Positions 38,901 to 51,200 of a stretch of 64,000 nt of DNA are shown here, in pieces. Location of the stretch: the NCBI RefSeq assembly GCF_001949145.1, contig NW_019091489.1:735348-799347 (forward strand), given 5' to 3'. The first letter of the stretch is position 1. Each line of letters opens with the position of its first letter. Below the pieces are notes generated by a model. That model was not told the origin of the DNA. It was given only the letters and a program-made list of their open reading frames with translations, and searched no databases. The position numbers and the translations under genes were made by a program. Source of the stretch: Acanthaster planci. Its lineage: Eukaryota > Echinodermata > Asteroidea > Valvatida > Acanthasteridae.

Positions 38901-40639
38901 TTCCATATTGACATAAAAAATGCAGAGAGCAATGCAATCAAGATGCACGCTGTATCACAGACATATGGAAACATATCAAACGAAATGTATGTTGCCAATA
39001 CCCAAACATATGCAAACCAACTCCAGACGGATTGACAAAGTTGAATCCGGTTCAACTTTGCTGATTGTGCATTGAGTCACTGAGCGGCCTATACATGCAC
39101 ACTGGCATGACGACCATACGATGTTCCTCTTGCTTAGTACCACCCATTTTGTTCATTTTCTGCTTTTACTGGCATATGCAGCCCCATTGATCAACAAAAT
39201 AGCTGATCATAAAAAAAATACATCAAACTGGATTATCAGTTTGGTTCCAAGGGTGGTATTTCCACCTATACAAGGCATTTTATGCAAAAATTTTCTGACT
39301 TTCAGACACCAATTTGTTTAATTTTTTGGTGGAATGCCGTCACGCAGCGTCTCTCTCACGACTGTCTGTGTCTTGACATTTTGCGTGCCATCTGTGTTCG
39401 TTTCAACCCATGCAAACCAGGCTTTACAATTTACTTATCATTTACACACAATTCAAACTGCAATCATGCGCCCAAAACATACAACTGCTGATTCTTGAGC
39501 AAATGTCAGCTGGCGTGCACTTGTCCAGTTGTGTTTCTTAATACCCTGTGCAAGATGGCTTCTCTTTGAAAGACTCTTGGTGATGCACCACAGTACAAGC
39601 TTTGCTTCTATATAGTGTAAATTACCGCTGGTATGTCTCAGAACGTTATGTCAAACTGCTAGGTATTGATGTATTGATATGCAGGGGGAAATTAACTTGA
39701 ATGCCAAGGGTGAAGTACAGCTTTATGACTTCCTCAGTCAGCAGACGATAGACGTTGGTATAGATTTCCCTTCATCAGCTAGTGTGCGAAGAAGTGTAAT
39801 GGGCCATGACATTGCAGATTTCTGTCTAATAGACAACTTTGTCCATGCTGTGGCAGTAAGTATTTGTTCATACAGAAATAAATCCAAGGAGTGACACATA
39901 ACACACTGCAGCCTGTTTTATGCCAGGATCTCCAAACAGCTTTTGTCAAGAGATGATGATTGGAGTTTCACCTCACAGTGGACAAATGTTCCTTACTGGC
40001 TGGTATTATATAATTCTAGGTGAGATTACTGGGGTAAGGGAAGATGGTTGGAGGGAGTTTTGGTGAACAGCTCATTGGAAGCATTTCCCATTAGATGAGC
40101 CTGCTCTACTGTTCTTTGTACATGTAAAACTTGAGATATCTAGTGACTTAGTTGAGATATCACTAGATTTTGTTCTTCCATTACCTGAAGATTTCAAGAA
40201 AGTTTTCAAGTCGTTTAAACTCTTTCTTTTTGGTTTCTACATTGTTACATCCAACTGGGCTTTAAATTCAAAAATATTATGTCACTTTTCATAACATTGA
40301 AACATGCTTTTTGAAGTGGCAGTACAACTTACACTCGACATTGCTTACATAGTTTGATGGTTCTCAAGTTCACTTATTTTTATGTTTATCTTGCACTAGT
40401 TTTAGTTTTTTGGAGAGATGTTCTTTCTTTCTTCTTTAAAAGCAAGGAATATTATACCTGATTGATGAATTATGTGCATAACTTTACAACCTGTCTTACA
40501 GCTGTGAATTTTGCTATTTCAGATGAAGGACCCATCTATCGTTCCAGCATCACCAAAAGAAATTCTAAGCACTCATCTACTGGTGTTTGAGGCAGAGAAA
40601 GCTAGGCGAGAAAACAGAGTCATTTGCTTTGATGAGTAG
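17999..40639 (+). CDS. Gfo/Idh/MocA-family NAD(P)-dependent oxidoreductase, 12 exons
   Basis: Exons: 17999-18088, 20193-20277, 20654-20727, 22041-22100, 23922-24086, 28714-28844, 33868-33922, 35913-36005, 36982-37110, 38568-38669, 39685-39855, 40523-40639. All junctions are GT-AG and phases agree, giving 1272 bp and 423 residues ending at TAG. The start ATG follows an in-frame stop and has A at -3. Residues 4-15 are a Rossmann beta strand and GxGxxG turn ([13 protein letters not shown]10-G15) for NAD(P) binding. VVGVADPN begins exon 2; residues 99-101 are the family's EKP motif (LLEKPMA), whose lysine usually contacts cofactor and substrate. HDVD at 189-192 lies where the family has its catalytic histidine/aspartate. 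The C-terminal [17 protein letters not shown] lies in the alpha/beta dimer domain. Length is typical (350-430). Substrate unknown, probably a sugar-like molecule; probably cytosolic, as no signal peptide or membrane span is seen. The exon 7 donor (gttggt) is the weakest site. Confidence 0.9.
18089..23921 (+). other. introns 1-4 of the oxidoreductase gene
   Basis: Long A/T-rich introns interrupted by three short exons (20193-20277, 20654-20727, 22041-22100). No second gene is seen. TACATGTA-type palindromes cluster at 18780-18850 and 23395-23480. Short ORFs here, such as one spanning 18581-19018, are ordinary intron read-through. Confidence 0.5.
24140..27470 (-). pseudogene. non-LTR retrotransposon with APE endonuclease, internally deleted
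   Basis: It lies antisense in intron 5 of the oxidoreductase gene. Read on the minus strand from high to low coordinates: a G/C-rich 5' part (about 26650-27470), then an AP-like endonuclease with LISAYAPT and [14 protein letters not shown] (25948-26313) and a later [12 protein letters not shown] segment (25800-26000). Next comes a linker (25183-25437) with [10 protein letters not shown], then the start of reverse transcriptase with [19 protein letters not shown] around 25110-25170 and broken frames to about 24990. The rest of RT is missing. A C-terminal zinc finger, [21 protein letters not shown]-like with C2H2 spacing, follows at 24159-24350. Stops inside the RT and the missing palm show that it is dead. 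The large plus-strand ORF at 24937-25521 is merely its antisense shadow. Confidence 0.8.
27957..28075 (+). repeat. two-copy 59-bp tandem repeat
   Basis: TATCTTGCCACAGTGAGTTA at 27957 recurs at 28016 with few changes, followed by CATCTATCTGGCTATGGC in both. A partial inverted copy (CACTGCAGCCAGATAGTCA, AACTCACCGCAGGG) lies at 28320-28365, so the group may be the two ends of a small element within intron 5. Confidence 0.55.
29003..29228. mobile_element. short MITE in intron 6
   Basis: The left end CACTACTCAAGATAAGTTAA is followed by AGACC. The right end is GGTCCTTAACTTTTTTGAAT followed by AGAACCTG. The ends are imperfect inverted repeats, each adjoining TA (29001-29002 and 29229-29230), so a TA-duplicating family is likely. 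A/T-rich interior without coding potential. Confidence 0.5.
31205..31650. mobile_element. foldback element with ~140 bp arms in intron 6
   Basis: Left arm 31205-31346 contains GGGGTTAATATACCCAAACC, TAAGGATCTC and TGATACCTTGATGGTATCCC. Right arm about 31503-31645 carries their inverse complements in reverse order (GGGATACCATCAAGGTATCA, GAGATCCTTA, GGTTGGGTATATTAACCCC). The middle is about 155 bp. No ORF of note. Confidence 0.75.
32551..33740 (-). pseudogene. CR1/Jockey-type LINE relic (RT and C-terminus)
   Basis: Antisense in intron 6. The minus-strand segment 33429-33680 holds the start of the [34 protein letters not shown] and [14 protein letters not shown], the order seen in CR1/Jockey-like elements. 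The middle (33060-33430) is frame-broken, and the place of the FADD-type catalytic box reads HAGD, so the metal-binding pair is lost. The last part (32551-33060) is an intact 169-codon run starting [12 protein letters not shown] with [17 protein letters not shown], the usual thumb and C-terminal region. It ends with a stop just upstream of 32550. The copy is 5'-truncated before the endonuclease. Confidence 0.8.
37409..37653. mobile_element. MITE with GGGGCCAGTTTTATAG ends, intron 9
   Basis: Left end GGGGCCAGTTTTATAGAGC then TGCTTAAGCG; right end CGCTTAAGCAGTGCTATG then AAATTGGCCCC. The ~28-bp ends are inverted repeats with a few mismatches. The 190-bp interior is non-coding. Sequences of this look are widespread in echinoderm and related genomes (general impression, not checked). 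Confidence 0.75.
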
Positions 40640-41267
40640 TGACAAAATGTTGGCTGACTGATCTGTCCTCTTCTGCAATCCTGTCCAGTAGCCATGTGGA
40701 AAGAATAGTAATCATCAGAAGGGAATTTGCATAAAACAAACATGAAAAGGGCCAAGACATAAATCCTCAGGTTGAATGGTAGTATAGAAATCAAAACTGA
40801 AAGTATATTAAAGTAGGGCTGAAACTGGCACATACGAAGTGAGACTCAAGCAATGCAAGTTAGGCTCGCATGCCTCTATTGCATGCCTCACACTCACACA
40901 AGTTTGTCTCATATTGTCATGTTGTTTTGTGGTCTTCATATTTTAATTGCTTTTCTCTGTATCCTATTTGTCTCTTATTTTTAGCTTTGAAGTAGTAGAA
41001 TCATTTATGTCTTCTCAAAACAGGATCTTCTGATTTGAAAGTACAGTTGGCCTGACAATCAAGGTAATGTAAGTAAAATCCCATGTCAGAAAGTTCAAGT
41101 TTTCCTGCTGGAACATGCTTTACGGTACACTATAATTCAGTAATGGGAATTCTTTGTGTTGCTGATGGGAACAGGCCATTGCCATGTAATGTGTGCAAAA
41201 CAATTTCAAGGTGTTCCTCTGGTAAAACTGTGTTGTTCCCAGTAGAAACAGTGTACATGTATCTTAA
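40640..41267 (+). other. 3' flank of the oxidoreductase gene
   Basis: Follows the TAG at 40637-40639. I see no canonical AATAAA; ATAAAT near 40758 is a weak alternative. No further gene starts here. Confidence 0.3.
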
Positions 41268-42293
41268 CCCCTTCGCGCCGGGAAGTGTTAAGACACGCCA
41301 TAAAAATTGAGATCCTCAGCCGGCTTTCCAGCTATTATTCTCGGCCACGCTCGAGCGAACACGGTGAAAGAAGGCAGACCCTGGCTNNNNNNNNNNNNNN
41401 NNNNNNNNNNNNNNNNNNNNNNNNNNNNNNNNNNNNNNNNNNNNNNNNNNNNNNNNNNNNNNNNNNNNNNNNNNNNNNNNNNNNNNNNNNNNNNNNNNNN
41501 NNNNNNNNNNNNNNNNNNNNNNNNNNNNNNNNNNNNNNNNNNNNNNNNNNNNNNNNNNNNNNNNNNNNNNNNNNNNNNNNNNNNNNNNNNNNNNNNNNNN
41601 NNNNNNNNNNNNNNNNNNNNNNNNNNNNNNNNNNNNNNNNNNNNNNNNNNNNNNNNNNNNNNNNNNNNNNNNNNNNNNNNNNNNNNNNNNNNNNNNNNNN
41701 NNNNNNNNNNNNNNNNNNNNNNNNNNNNNNNNNNNNNNNNNNNNNNNNNNNNNNNNNNNNNNNNNNNNNNNNNNNNNNNNNNNNNNNNNNNNNNNNNNNN
41801 NNNNNNNNNNNNNNNNNNNNNNNNNNNNNNNNNNNNNNNNNNNNNNNNNNNNNNNNNNNNNNNNNNNNNNNNNNNNNNNNNNNNNNNNNNNNNNNNNNNN
41901 NNNNNNNNNNNNNNNNNNNNNNNNNNNNNNNNNNNNNNNNNNNNNNNNNNNNNNNNNNNNNNNNNNNNNNNNNNNNNNNNNNNNNNNNNNNNNNNNNNNN
42001 NNNNNNNNNNNNNNNNNNNNNNNNNNNNNNNNNNNNNNNNNNNNNNNNNNNNNNNNNNNNNNNNNNNNNNNNNNNNNNNNNNNNNNNNNTTTGAAAAGAG
42101 GCAACTGGAATGCGGAAGCTTGAGTAGAGCTGCATGCCACCGAACAATCAACCTTTTCACCCTGTAATTCAAAGCGTGCAGAGCACGCTGGGCCACAAAC
42201 TGAGAATTTGCGGTTCGGCAGGTGGCCTTCGTGGCCAAGCTAGGCTGGAATTCTTGGAGTCGGCTTTCATAAGAAATTCCCGTCATCAAGGGG
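41268..42293. mobile_element. TTAA-flanked, piggyBac-like non-autonomous element with assembly gap
   Basis: TTAA at 41264-41267 and at 42294-42297 brackets ends CCCCTTCGCGCCGGGAA and TTCCCGTCATCAAGGGG, which are imperfect inverted repeats starting with CCC as in piggyBac-class elements. Most of the interior (41387-42089) is N, so coding content and true length are unknown. The visible parts are G/C richer than the flanks. Confidence 0.55.
41387..42089. other. assembly gap (703 N)
   Basis: A run of N. Long 'ORFs' spanning it are artefacts of reading N as open codons. Confidence 0.99.
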
Positions 42294-42723
42294 TTAAAAA
42301 ACTGAGTACACTCGGACAATTTCCCCCAATGAAAATTGTTATTGTTTTCAGACAATCTGTCCATAGAAATTAGTAGAGGACGGTTCCATGCTTTAGATAT
42401 AAATTTGGGGGATATTCAGTGTACCACCCTTTGAATCTCAAACCACATGTAAATATTTGCTGCAAGTATATGTATGTTTTGCTTCAAGTTCATCAACTGT
42501 ACAGTGGATTACTTGGATTCCTCATTCACAGCATCTCGGTGTACCCATCTGGGAGAGAATTCCTGCTTGTTTTCGTAGCATATAGCCAAAGAGCATCTGC
42601 TGTAAAAATTTTAAAATAACATTTCACAGCAGTCTAACGAAAAAAAAATTTCACCTTCAGTTGAAGAAATTAAAATGACTTATCGGTATCAAAATGTTCA
42701 GATCAGTTTACACAAATACATTA

Positions 42724-42902
42724 CAGTCAAACCTCGTTAATAGGTCCTTCAGACTTGGCAAACTACATGTACCTTGTTATAACAGAAATCTTGTATTATC
42801 AGGAATGAAAATAATGAAAAAAGAAAGAATTAGGACCTACAATTTTTCTTGTTATAAGCAGAGTCTTGTATTAACAGTGCTCTCATTAATGAAGTTCGAC
42901 TG
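42724..42902. mobile_element. 179-bp pogo/Tigger-like MITE
   Basis: Ends CAGTCAAACCTCGTTAATA and ATTAATGAAGTTCGACTG are inverted repeats, each flanked by TA (42722-42723 and 42903-42904). The CAGTCxAACCTCGTT start is characteristic of pogo/Tigger-type ends. Non-autonomous. Confidence 0.75.
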
Positions 42903-42904
42903 TA

Positions 42905-45296
42905 TGTGTCAGGACAATTTACACAATGTCAGTACAAGTAAAGAATAAAGGACAAATGCATTTATACTTTATTAATTTCCTTATTCAGTGTTGTAACAGT
43001 GCAGTTTTGTGGTGAATTTACCAAAATCTGATCCAAATTACCTGCTATAAAAAATTTTTGTTATCGAAATGGCTCACTCACATCTGCCTTGATGTGTAGT
43101 GTATAAATGTAAATCACGTATGATACCACATCCTGAGTTTTGCAACTTGAATTAGACACTGGTTGGAAACATTATTTGTTACTATGAAATCATGTCAAAA
43201 ATTACTGTACAAATATGGCATTAAAAGCCAGAAAAAGGACAGTCTGTACTCAGACACAGTGTGGACCTGACCACCTCCACTACTTTTCCACTTAACACCT
43301 TGTTTAACATAGATTGTATTGATGTATTGGTAATAGGTTGGTTTGTAACCATGCCCCAAGTCTGAAGGGATCAGTCTACTTGGAAGCATATCAGTAAGCA
43401 GCTTAATATAACACACACACACACCAATGACACAGTACCCCCACTTTACGCAGTAAAACACATACCTGAAAAGCAAGTTTTGAGACGCTTCTGCATTCCA
43501 AAATGTGTTTTTCTCAAAAATGGCAGAATTATTCTGGGTACCAAACATTCACAGCTTGACTGCTGCTATTTTCAAATTTGGCTCTACAATTTGTGTTTCT
43601 GTGAGTGATGTATACAACTCAAACCTTTGAGAGATAAATACAAACTGTACAACCCATTGGGAGCAATGAATTTGCACATGAAAAAGGTTGGTTTTAGAAA
43701 AGACTTGCACTTTAAGATCAAATGTGTACCTGCACAAGAAAAATGCAAGCATATGCAAATTTGGAGGATATAGAAATTCATGCAGTTTATTTATGTATAC
43801 TTAATATCTTTAATACTTCTAGATACTAAAATGTAGCCACCTGGGTATTTCGTACATTGACTGTATAACTCAACAAGTCTGGTATCCCAAAGTAAGTGTA
43901 ATTGATGATTTTGTTACGTTTTCCCAACGTAGAAGGCTGATCAGCTGAAGTATTTAGTATCGCAAAAAGCTTGCTGGTGTGTGCTGCATAATGAAACTTT
44001 CATGGACATAGTGATGGACATGGGCGGAAGGGACAGGGGGACACGTCCCCCATGAATTTGGTACAAGGGGACACAAAGTTGAATGTCCCCTCCATGGTTT
44101 AAGCAAAACAAAATACTAAAGGAATTGATGGATCAAGGATTTTCCCTTTTTGAGTTTTTACAAATGGAGTAAGATAATGAAATAAACATGGTGTGCACAA
44201 AAAAGTTTCAATTGATGCCCCCCTCACAGTCAAGGAGAGATTTCTGCCCATGGTGATGGAGATCAGAGAAAAAAATTAACATCAAATTTTTACGTAAAAT
44301 GCATGTGTCAGTCTTCCTTGGGCAAGTTTTACTGACTAGAAAAAACAAATTACTTGTAAACCAAATAAATGAAAATGGATGAACACCAAGGCCTTAGTCA
44401 AGATAATGTGTACAGTATGTGTATTGGAACCTGGTGATGCCATGCACTATAATATAAATTTCCTTGAGTGTGCACATAAATGGTAGAAGTATGGTAACAT
44501 CCCCTAATGTGGTGCACTTTGACTCATTTGAATTTCCTCAGTATTGCCGAACCTCTTTGTTGAAAAACCTTAATTCCACTTGGTTAAATCCTGGTATTAA
44601 TATGTCATGTCATGATTCAGGCTTTTAACCTTTGTGAACAATGCCACAGTCCAGAAATTTAGTGTGAAATTAAAAAACTGTCATGTCCAGAAATTGAGTA
44701 CGAATTCAGCCGAGTGTCCCCTAATGCTGTGTAATTGAATCTCAGAAAGCTAACAAGAGGTTGTTTTAAGTTAATAAATTCTAATCTATTATTATAACTT
44801 CCACAAATCTAACTACAAGTGTGTTGGAAAATTATTTTTATATTTCTGGGTGGATTTTAAAAGCATTCATTTTGCAATTAAGAAAAAAAAAGGAAAATCA
44901 GGCCAAACTAAAATTTCCTCTGGACTTAAAGAAGGTAAGTAAACTTGAGACATATGAATCTGAATATTGGGAGGTTGATTGAAATTTCTTCTCGAGAAAT
45001 CTGAGGTAAATCTTGCTCCAATAAGACACCGGAGGCAAAATTCAAAGTGTGCCAAGTTAGGGTATAACAATAATATAATCCTGGAATTAATGCCCAGCCA
45101 TCCAAGATGTGGGTGTGTCAACAAGCAGTAACTTACTTTCAATCTTAAATGTCCAGGCTCCAGAGCAGTCTCTCAAGAAGGTTAGTTCAAATTATTTCAA
45201 CTACTATTCAATGAAAGGCAAAATTTAATTTAAAAAAATCCCAGCACTCGGCCCATCAGAGACAAGTTTTTAATGAAGCAGCATGGAAGAGCAATT
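42905..45296. other. region between the two host genes
   Basis: No gene is supported. A minus-strand ORF of 117 codons at 43195-43548 shows no recognised motif and no splice context. At 44020-44100 a short C/G-run repeat (GGGGGACACGTCCCCC) may be part of a small inverted-repeat element. Poly(A)-type signals for either gene were not identified with confidence. Confidence 0.35.
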
Positions 45297-48200
45297 CTAG
45301 AAATTCTTAAACCTCTTCTTGAAGCTATGTTGGATAACTAGTTGGCGATCGCGTATGATGGGTGCAGGAAGGTCAACTGCTTTGTCTGCATCAGGTACAG
45401 ACCTAAACCAGACAAAGCCATACCTGTGGTAACAACAAAAAAACCTGGATTCATAATAAAATGGCCCACAAAGAAACCACCAAGGACAGGACAAATTTGC
45501 AGTGCATTAACCACTTGCTGCCAGGTGGATTTTTCTTGAGCAAGACAAGATGCCGCGTCATTTTCAAGATTTTCCGTTTCAAAATTCTTCAAAAATTCAT
45601 CATTACAATTAATGGCCGTTTACAACAAATGAAGGATTCTTTGGGCACTACCCAAAAGCTGACAGGTAAAATTCATTGATTCCTGAATATTTCAGCCAGG
45701 CCTGCAGCCTTGGAAAAAGAGCCCAGATTGTGCAGTGTTACGTGAGATTCTTTTGTTCCTGAAACCGGCACAGTGCACTGCTGATGTCTTCAATAGGGGC
45801 CAGATTAGCGTGCAGCAGTGCTGTGTGGCTCATTGCTACGGTGGTGGAGAGCTTTTGTCCCTGGTAGTAATCCCCTCGCTCTAAATTCCTCAAACCCAGG
45901 TATACTGTTTCAAAACCAGGCTGGATTATCTCCACTATTGACAGCGAAAAAATGGCAGTGATGCCCAGCAGCTCAGCCTTTTGTGCTGAGCACAGTCTTT
46001 TGTTATAAGGCACAACTCTTTGTCCCAGTTCCGGGCTCCCCCGCTCTGCATATAAAGCTTATGTACCCGAAAACGGGTTGCCCGGCAGGTAGTCGTTAAA
46101 GGGAAAAAAGTGTGAACATGGTACATGTATATGTCAGCAATGGGATCACTAATTGAGATCCAGATCCATGTGAAAAAAATATGGCCCATTGTATCAGAAA
46201 ATCATGTCATACATGTACATGCACTTTGTGGGGGCACTTCTCATTGCAATGGCCAATGAATGATGCAGTCTTGCCCTCTGATACATTTTAAGTATGAACA
46301 TTTTATGCCATCTGCATACATAAAACTGTTTAATCATTTCATGAGGTAGCTGATAGAAATTCTATTCACGGAGTACATGTACTTTACTGCAACGGAATAG
46401 AACATTTCGTCTGTCACCCAATGAAGCATTCATTTGTTTTATCCAGCACTTGAATTAACATTTGTATACAAGATGCTGTTTTTTTTCTCAGTCCTACATA
46501 TGAAGCGAGATATGGGACGGAGAGCACCCCCCACCTTTGTTGTGGTCATCGTTTGATCGAAATCTCAGGAATTCTTTACAGACATCTGGGGGGAACAATA
46601 GTCTAGAGTGTGTATAGGGATTGGACATGTAAGGGGGGTACCCCTCTGTCCCACATCTTGCTGGGTATACAGTCCCACGTAACTTGTGACACAAAGTTGT
46701 GCGTTCCAAATAAATTAATGCATTGATGGCCATGACTGTGACTTCTGCACATGCTCCACTGCAACATCATCTTCAACTTTGAATCTCAAGTGATAATTGT
46801 TCAACTCTGATTTATTCAGGGTGATGTAGAACAGTCACAGTAGCATTCATCAAGACAATTATTTCTTATTGGAAAGGGATCATCGAAGTCAATTTACCTC
46901 CTTGACTTCTGTGTCCTCTGAGTGCGAATTATAAGAACATGTCCTGGTTTGACACCTTGGCTCTCCAGGTACTGTGTCAATTCTTCTTCAGTGATTGCAG
47001 GATGAAGATTCCCAATATGAACCTTGTAAGGAACTGTATCAACGAAAGTAGAGACAGAAAGCCATGAGATAACCACTAAAAAACCTCTGACTTCAATGCT
47101 TTGTTATTTCTGGAAGTTGTTTATCTCTGTTTTTGGAGAACAGCTATAGCCCATAACTTCAGACCATTTCAGTCAGGTTTTGAGTGACAAAGAGTCAAGA
47201 ATGAGATAAATTTGCATACTATTTACTGACACGGCCCTGGAGCCTATGCATAGATTGCAATATAGTGTAAAATGGTCAAACCAAATCACAGGTTTGATTG
47301 TGTATGGGGAATATAAAAAGTGCATGTGGGATGTGACTAGGCCCAGTATCTCCAGAGTTCATCTCTGGACACGTCCACATCCCTCTTTGCTGCTTGTACT
47401 GTGCTGAGTGCACAGACGCTGGTGTTTTTTTACACATTTCCGTTGCAACTCGACCATGGCAATATTAGATGACGAGTATTGCAGCATTGGGAGCGGGTAC
47501 TCTGCTGAGGCATCAGACTCCACTAAACATTTGCTGGTTAGCTGGTTACCAGGAACAGAAGAACTTACTGCAAAACCACGAGTTGGATCATTCAAATCGT
47601 CTAAATTTATTGTGAGTAATCTAATTCCTTCATACTCATCCATTGAGAGGACGCATTCTGGTATTATTTGAGAATCTTGCATAACTCAGCTGTATTTACA
47701 ACCAGGGTATTATCAGTGGGTATCGATGATAACTAATTTGAAATTTCAGATTGCATCTCTGGGGTTTCAGCATTGAAAGGCTCTCTATCTATTCTGAGTG
47801 GCTGTCTGAGGTGGATCCAGGAGGTTGTGTCAGTGTTAAGGCCTGATTTCTTGGCTACTTCAAGACCTGGACGAAAAGTGGAATAGGACCCCCCCCATCC
47901 CAGCTGGATGATCAAAACCAGAGCTGTATTAAAGAACAATATGGAGCTCTGCAGCCAAGTTCATCCATATCAATTTCAAAAATCAAGTGGTGCACAAGTG
48001 TAACCAAGCAAATAAGTGGTGCACAAGTGTGATTTTCACAATCAAGTGGTGCACAAGGGTAACTGTGAAATTTGGTGAAGAAGTGGTGCTCGAGTGTATT
48101 TTACAAAGTGGCACACAATTTTAATTTGAAAATAATAAAAATGTAACTCTGCAAAGTGATGCCCTCGTGAAACTTTGCAAATTAACAGTGTATGCATGTC

Positions 48201-51200
48201 AATTTGGATATACAGCTCACAGTGATTCAAGTAACAACAAAACTTCGGAGTGTTTAATTTATTTTGACGCGAACAATATGAATTAGTTGATTAATGTTTC
48301 AAACCACACGAGGGAATAAGTTGTTATTAAAAATTACTTTTTTTAAGTGGCAAGTTGACTTGAAGAGATAAAGTCGAGGCCAAGATGAGAATTATATTTG
48401 TCACTGATGTTGTGGAAATTTATTTTTTTTTTAAATAATAATAAATTTTTTAAATCAATAAATGAACTGCACGGAAGTACAGGAAGTTCTTGAAAATACA
48501 TGCAGTTTCTCTGTCAATTTCTTTGAATTGGCGATATGCTGACACACTGATAATGTACCAAGCCAAAGGTGAGGTCCATGATTTTTCTTTCAGGCCTCTA
48601 TGAAGTTAATTTATACCACTCTAACACACTTTTATTCCCTTGTTAACATACGTGTAGTTAACAGTATAAACACACCTAAAGCCACACCACATCATGTGTT
48701 GACTAGTAGTAATTCACTAGGGACTAGGATTTTGAGGCATCCAACAAACAAAAGAATGCTCCTCAGGTTGTGAGGTAAGCCATACTCACACTTGTCAGGT
48801 CTTGGCAGCCGTCTAATAATCTTAAGCTGTGTATCCCAGTCTTTGTTGGATGGAGAGGGCATACTAATGCCATTTAGGGACAACATCTTCTTGGCATCTT
48901 CTTCTGTTTTTACAATTACTGTTGCAAAGCTGTAAAAATAACAAAATGTCTACTACTTCGTATCAAATTGAAGAACAAATGACAGTCAAAAGTGGTGCAC
49001 ATTATATCAGCACTTTCACTTGAAATGATAGGGTTATCCTAGCCCCATACTAGCCCCCAGGGGTAGTCCGATAGATTGGCCTAGGGCTTGGGTCAACCAT
49101 TCAAACCAGATACATGCAACTGTAACAGCAATTACTACATGTGGCATGTTCTGTTGTCATGGTTGTGAGTACGATTTTCGCCAACTTCAAATTATTTATC
49201 ATCAGTTCTAAGAATGTTTCTTTTATTTACAACAAATTTGTGATGTTTGGTAAAAGTGCACAGAAAATTCAGGAGCCAGGGAAGTCGTTCAGTAAACCAG
49301 AATGTTCGGTATAGCAGTGTTCGTTATAGGGATGTTCTTCTGTTTCACTGCATGTACACTGGAACGCCACTAAAACGAACACCACTGCACCCAGCATTCA
49401 GAAATACCGAACATCCTACTCGGCTCCCGAATTTGCTGTGCACTTTTACCAAAAAATTACAAATTTATTTTAAACAGAAAATATTTAGAACTGATAATTA
49501 CTCAAAAAAGCACTCACAATGGAACAACAGCCAACATGAGGTGCGTTCTGAATCATTAGTGGGTAGCGTACATCGCATGTAATGTGTGTGTCTACAGACA
49601 GCTACATGTACGTACAGACCAGTTGTCAAGTACGCGTTTGAGTGTATGCTATGCAGTACTCACAACTCTGGTACAGAAAACCTTGCATAATAACTGCTAC
49701 AAAACTGGGAAATTTGAGCTTGAAAACTGCCAAACAGGAAATAAGTGTGCAGATAGACACTAGCATAGTTACTTGACTCTCATAAATCTTCAATAAATGT
49801 CTTGCTACATGTAGTTTCAATCGTTTTCAAAATGCTTGCCTAACACTTCCTCGCTGACTTCTGACATGAGCATACTTCGACATGACTTCCAGTGCTACTG
49901 TACATGTACATGTATTTGAATGATTCCCAGCGCAGCCCATTTATCAAAGTGTCATTTTACCGACAGGAACCAACAGTAATCATTCCTGCATGTCACATGT
50001 GATTTTTAAGCATTGGCTCAAGGAAAAGTTGCTTTCATTTCATGATTCTACTTCCAGTGACGACTACTCAAAAGGTGAAATGTGAAAGGAGATATAACAT
50101 ATTAAAAGAATGCAGTAATTTTCTTTTTGTTTTTACCTTTTTTGTGTGTACGTTTTGGCCTAAAACATCATACCAAAACATTTTGTGAAGCAGCCTGGCA
50201 CGTATGAATATTTGCCAGAGTTCAGAACAAGTGCCTGAATCTGTGACTGCAAATTGCTACACATGTACCAAATGGCCACAATACCAAACATTCTGTTAGG
50301 ACCCCACTGTGTTCCTTATAAAAGCCTTCCACGGTAGGCCTTTAACTTGAGCCTTACTTCAATATTTCCAATAAGCAGGGTGTCATACCCTATTGCAATA
50401 AAAATAAAATAATCATGAAACCCTTTTCTCTAGTGTTATCAACATAAATATGGCTGCTGTTAAGTACATGTATGTGTACGTGTACATTTATGATGTACGT
50501 TTGTGTACAGATCTCATTTGACTTGACACAGTAAATACCCAACAACCCAGTCAATTTTTTCACAATTATATGCCAATACATGCTTTGTCTACTTACATGC
50601 TTGCAACATACGTTCATCTTGACAAGTAAATACATGTACAGACTTTTCATTGGGTCTACTCTATGGTATTGTAATGGACATATATACAATTATCCCAAAC
50701 CCTTTGCACATGCAATTAACAAGCAGTTCTCCCAGATCATCCACTTGAGTATTTCCCCAAAAGTTGCACAAGGCACACTGGTACATACCAAGGCAAATTC
50801 ATGAATCTTGCATTAAATAGTGGCTTTATGGTACATACACAGCTTTGGCTGCTTTCAGCTGATTCTTTTTGTACAGTCTCTGCTTTGCTGTCAGTGTAGC
50901 GGTGGATGCAGCATTCTGCCCCTTCATTCTTTTGAGAGTGACTTTTGGGTGAATGCCTTCCTCCTCAAGAAAGAATCGGAGCGTCTCATTGGTAACACCA
51001 GGTGGTAAGTTTCCACAGTAGAAAAATATGTGATCTGTCTCAGGGAAATTACAAATTTTATCATGAATCATACATCTATGTTAAGAGAATATTAATAGTC
51101 TACTGTATGGTGCTTCCTTTCCAAGAATATAAATGTCCCTAATTTTTAGTGCCATCATTGTGGTATTTGAATGTGTCCTTTACAACTATTGAGGGGTTCG

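Noticed and set aside
41285-42364. Long ORFs of 270-358 codons on both strands across 41285-42364
   Set aside because: They exist only because the 703-bp run of N is read as open codons.
43195-43548. Minus-strand ORF of 117 codons as a gene
   Set aside because: No motif, no splice context and typical A/T-rich intergenic composition.
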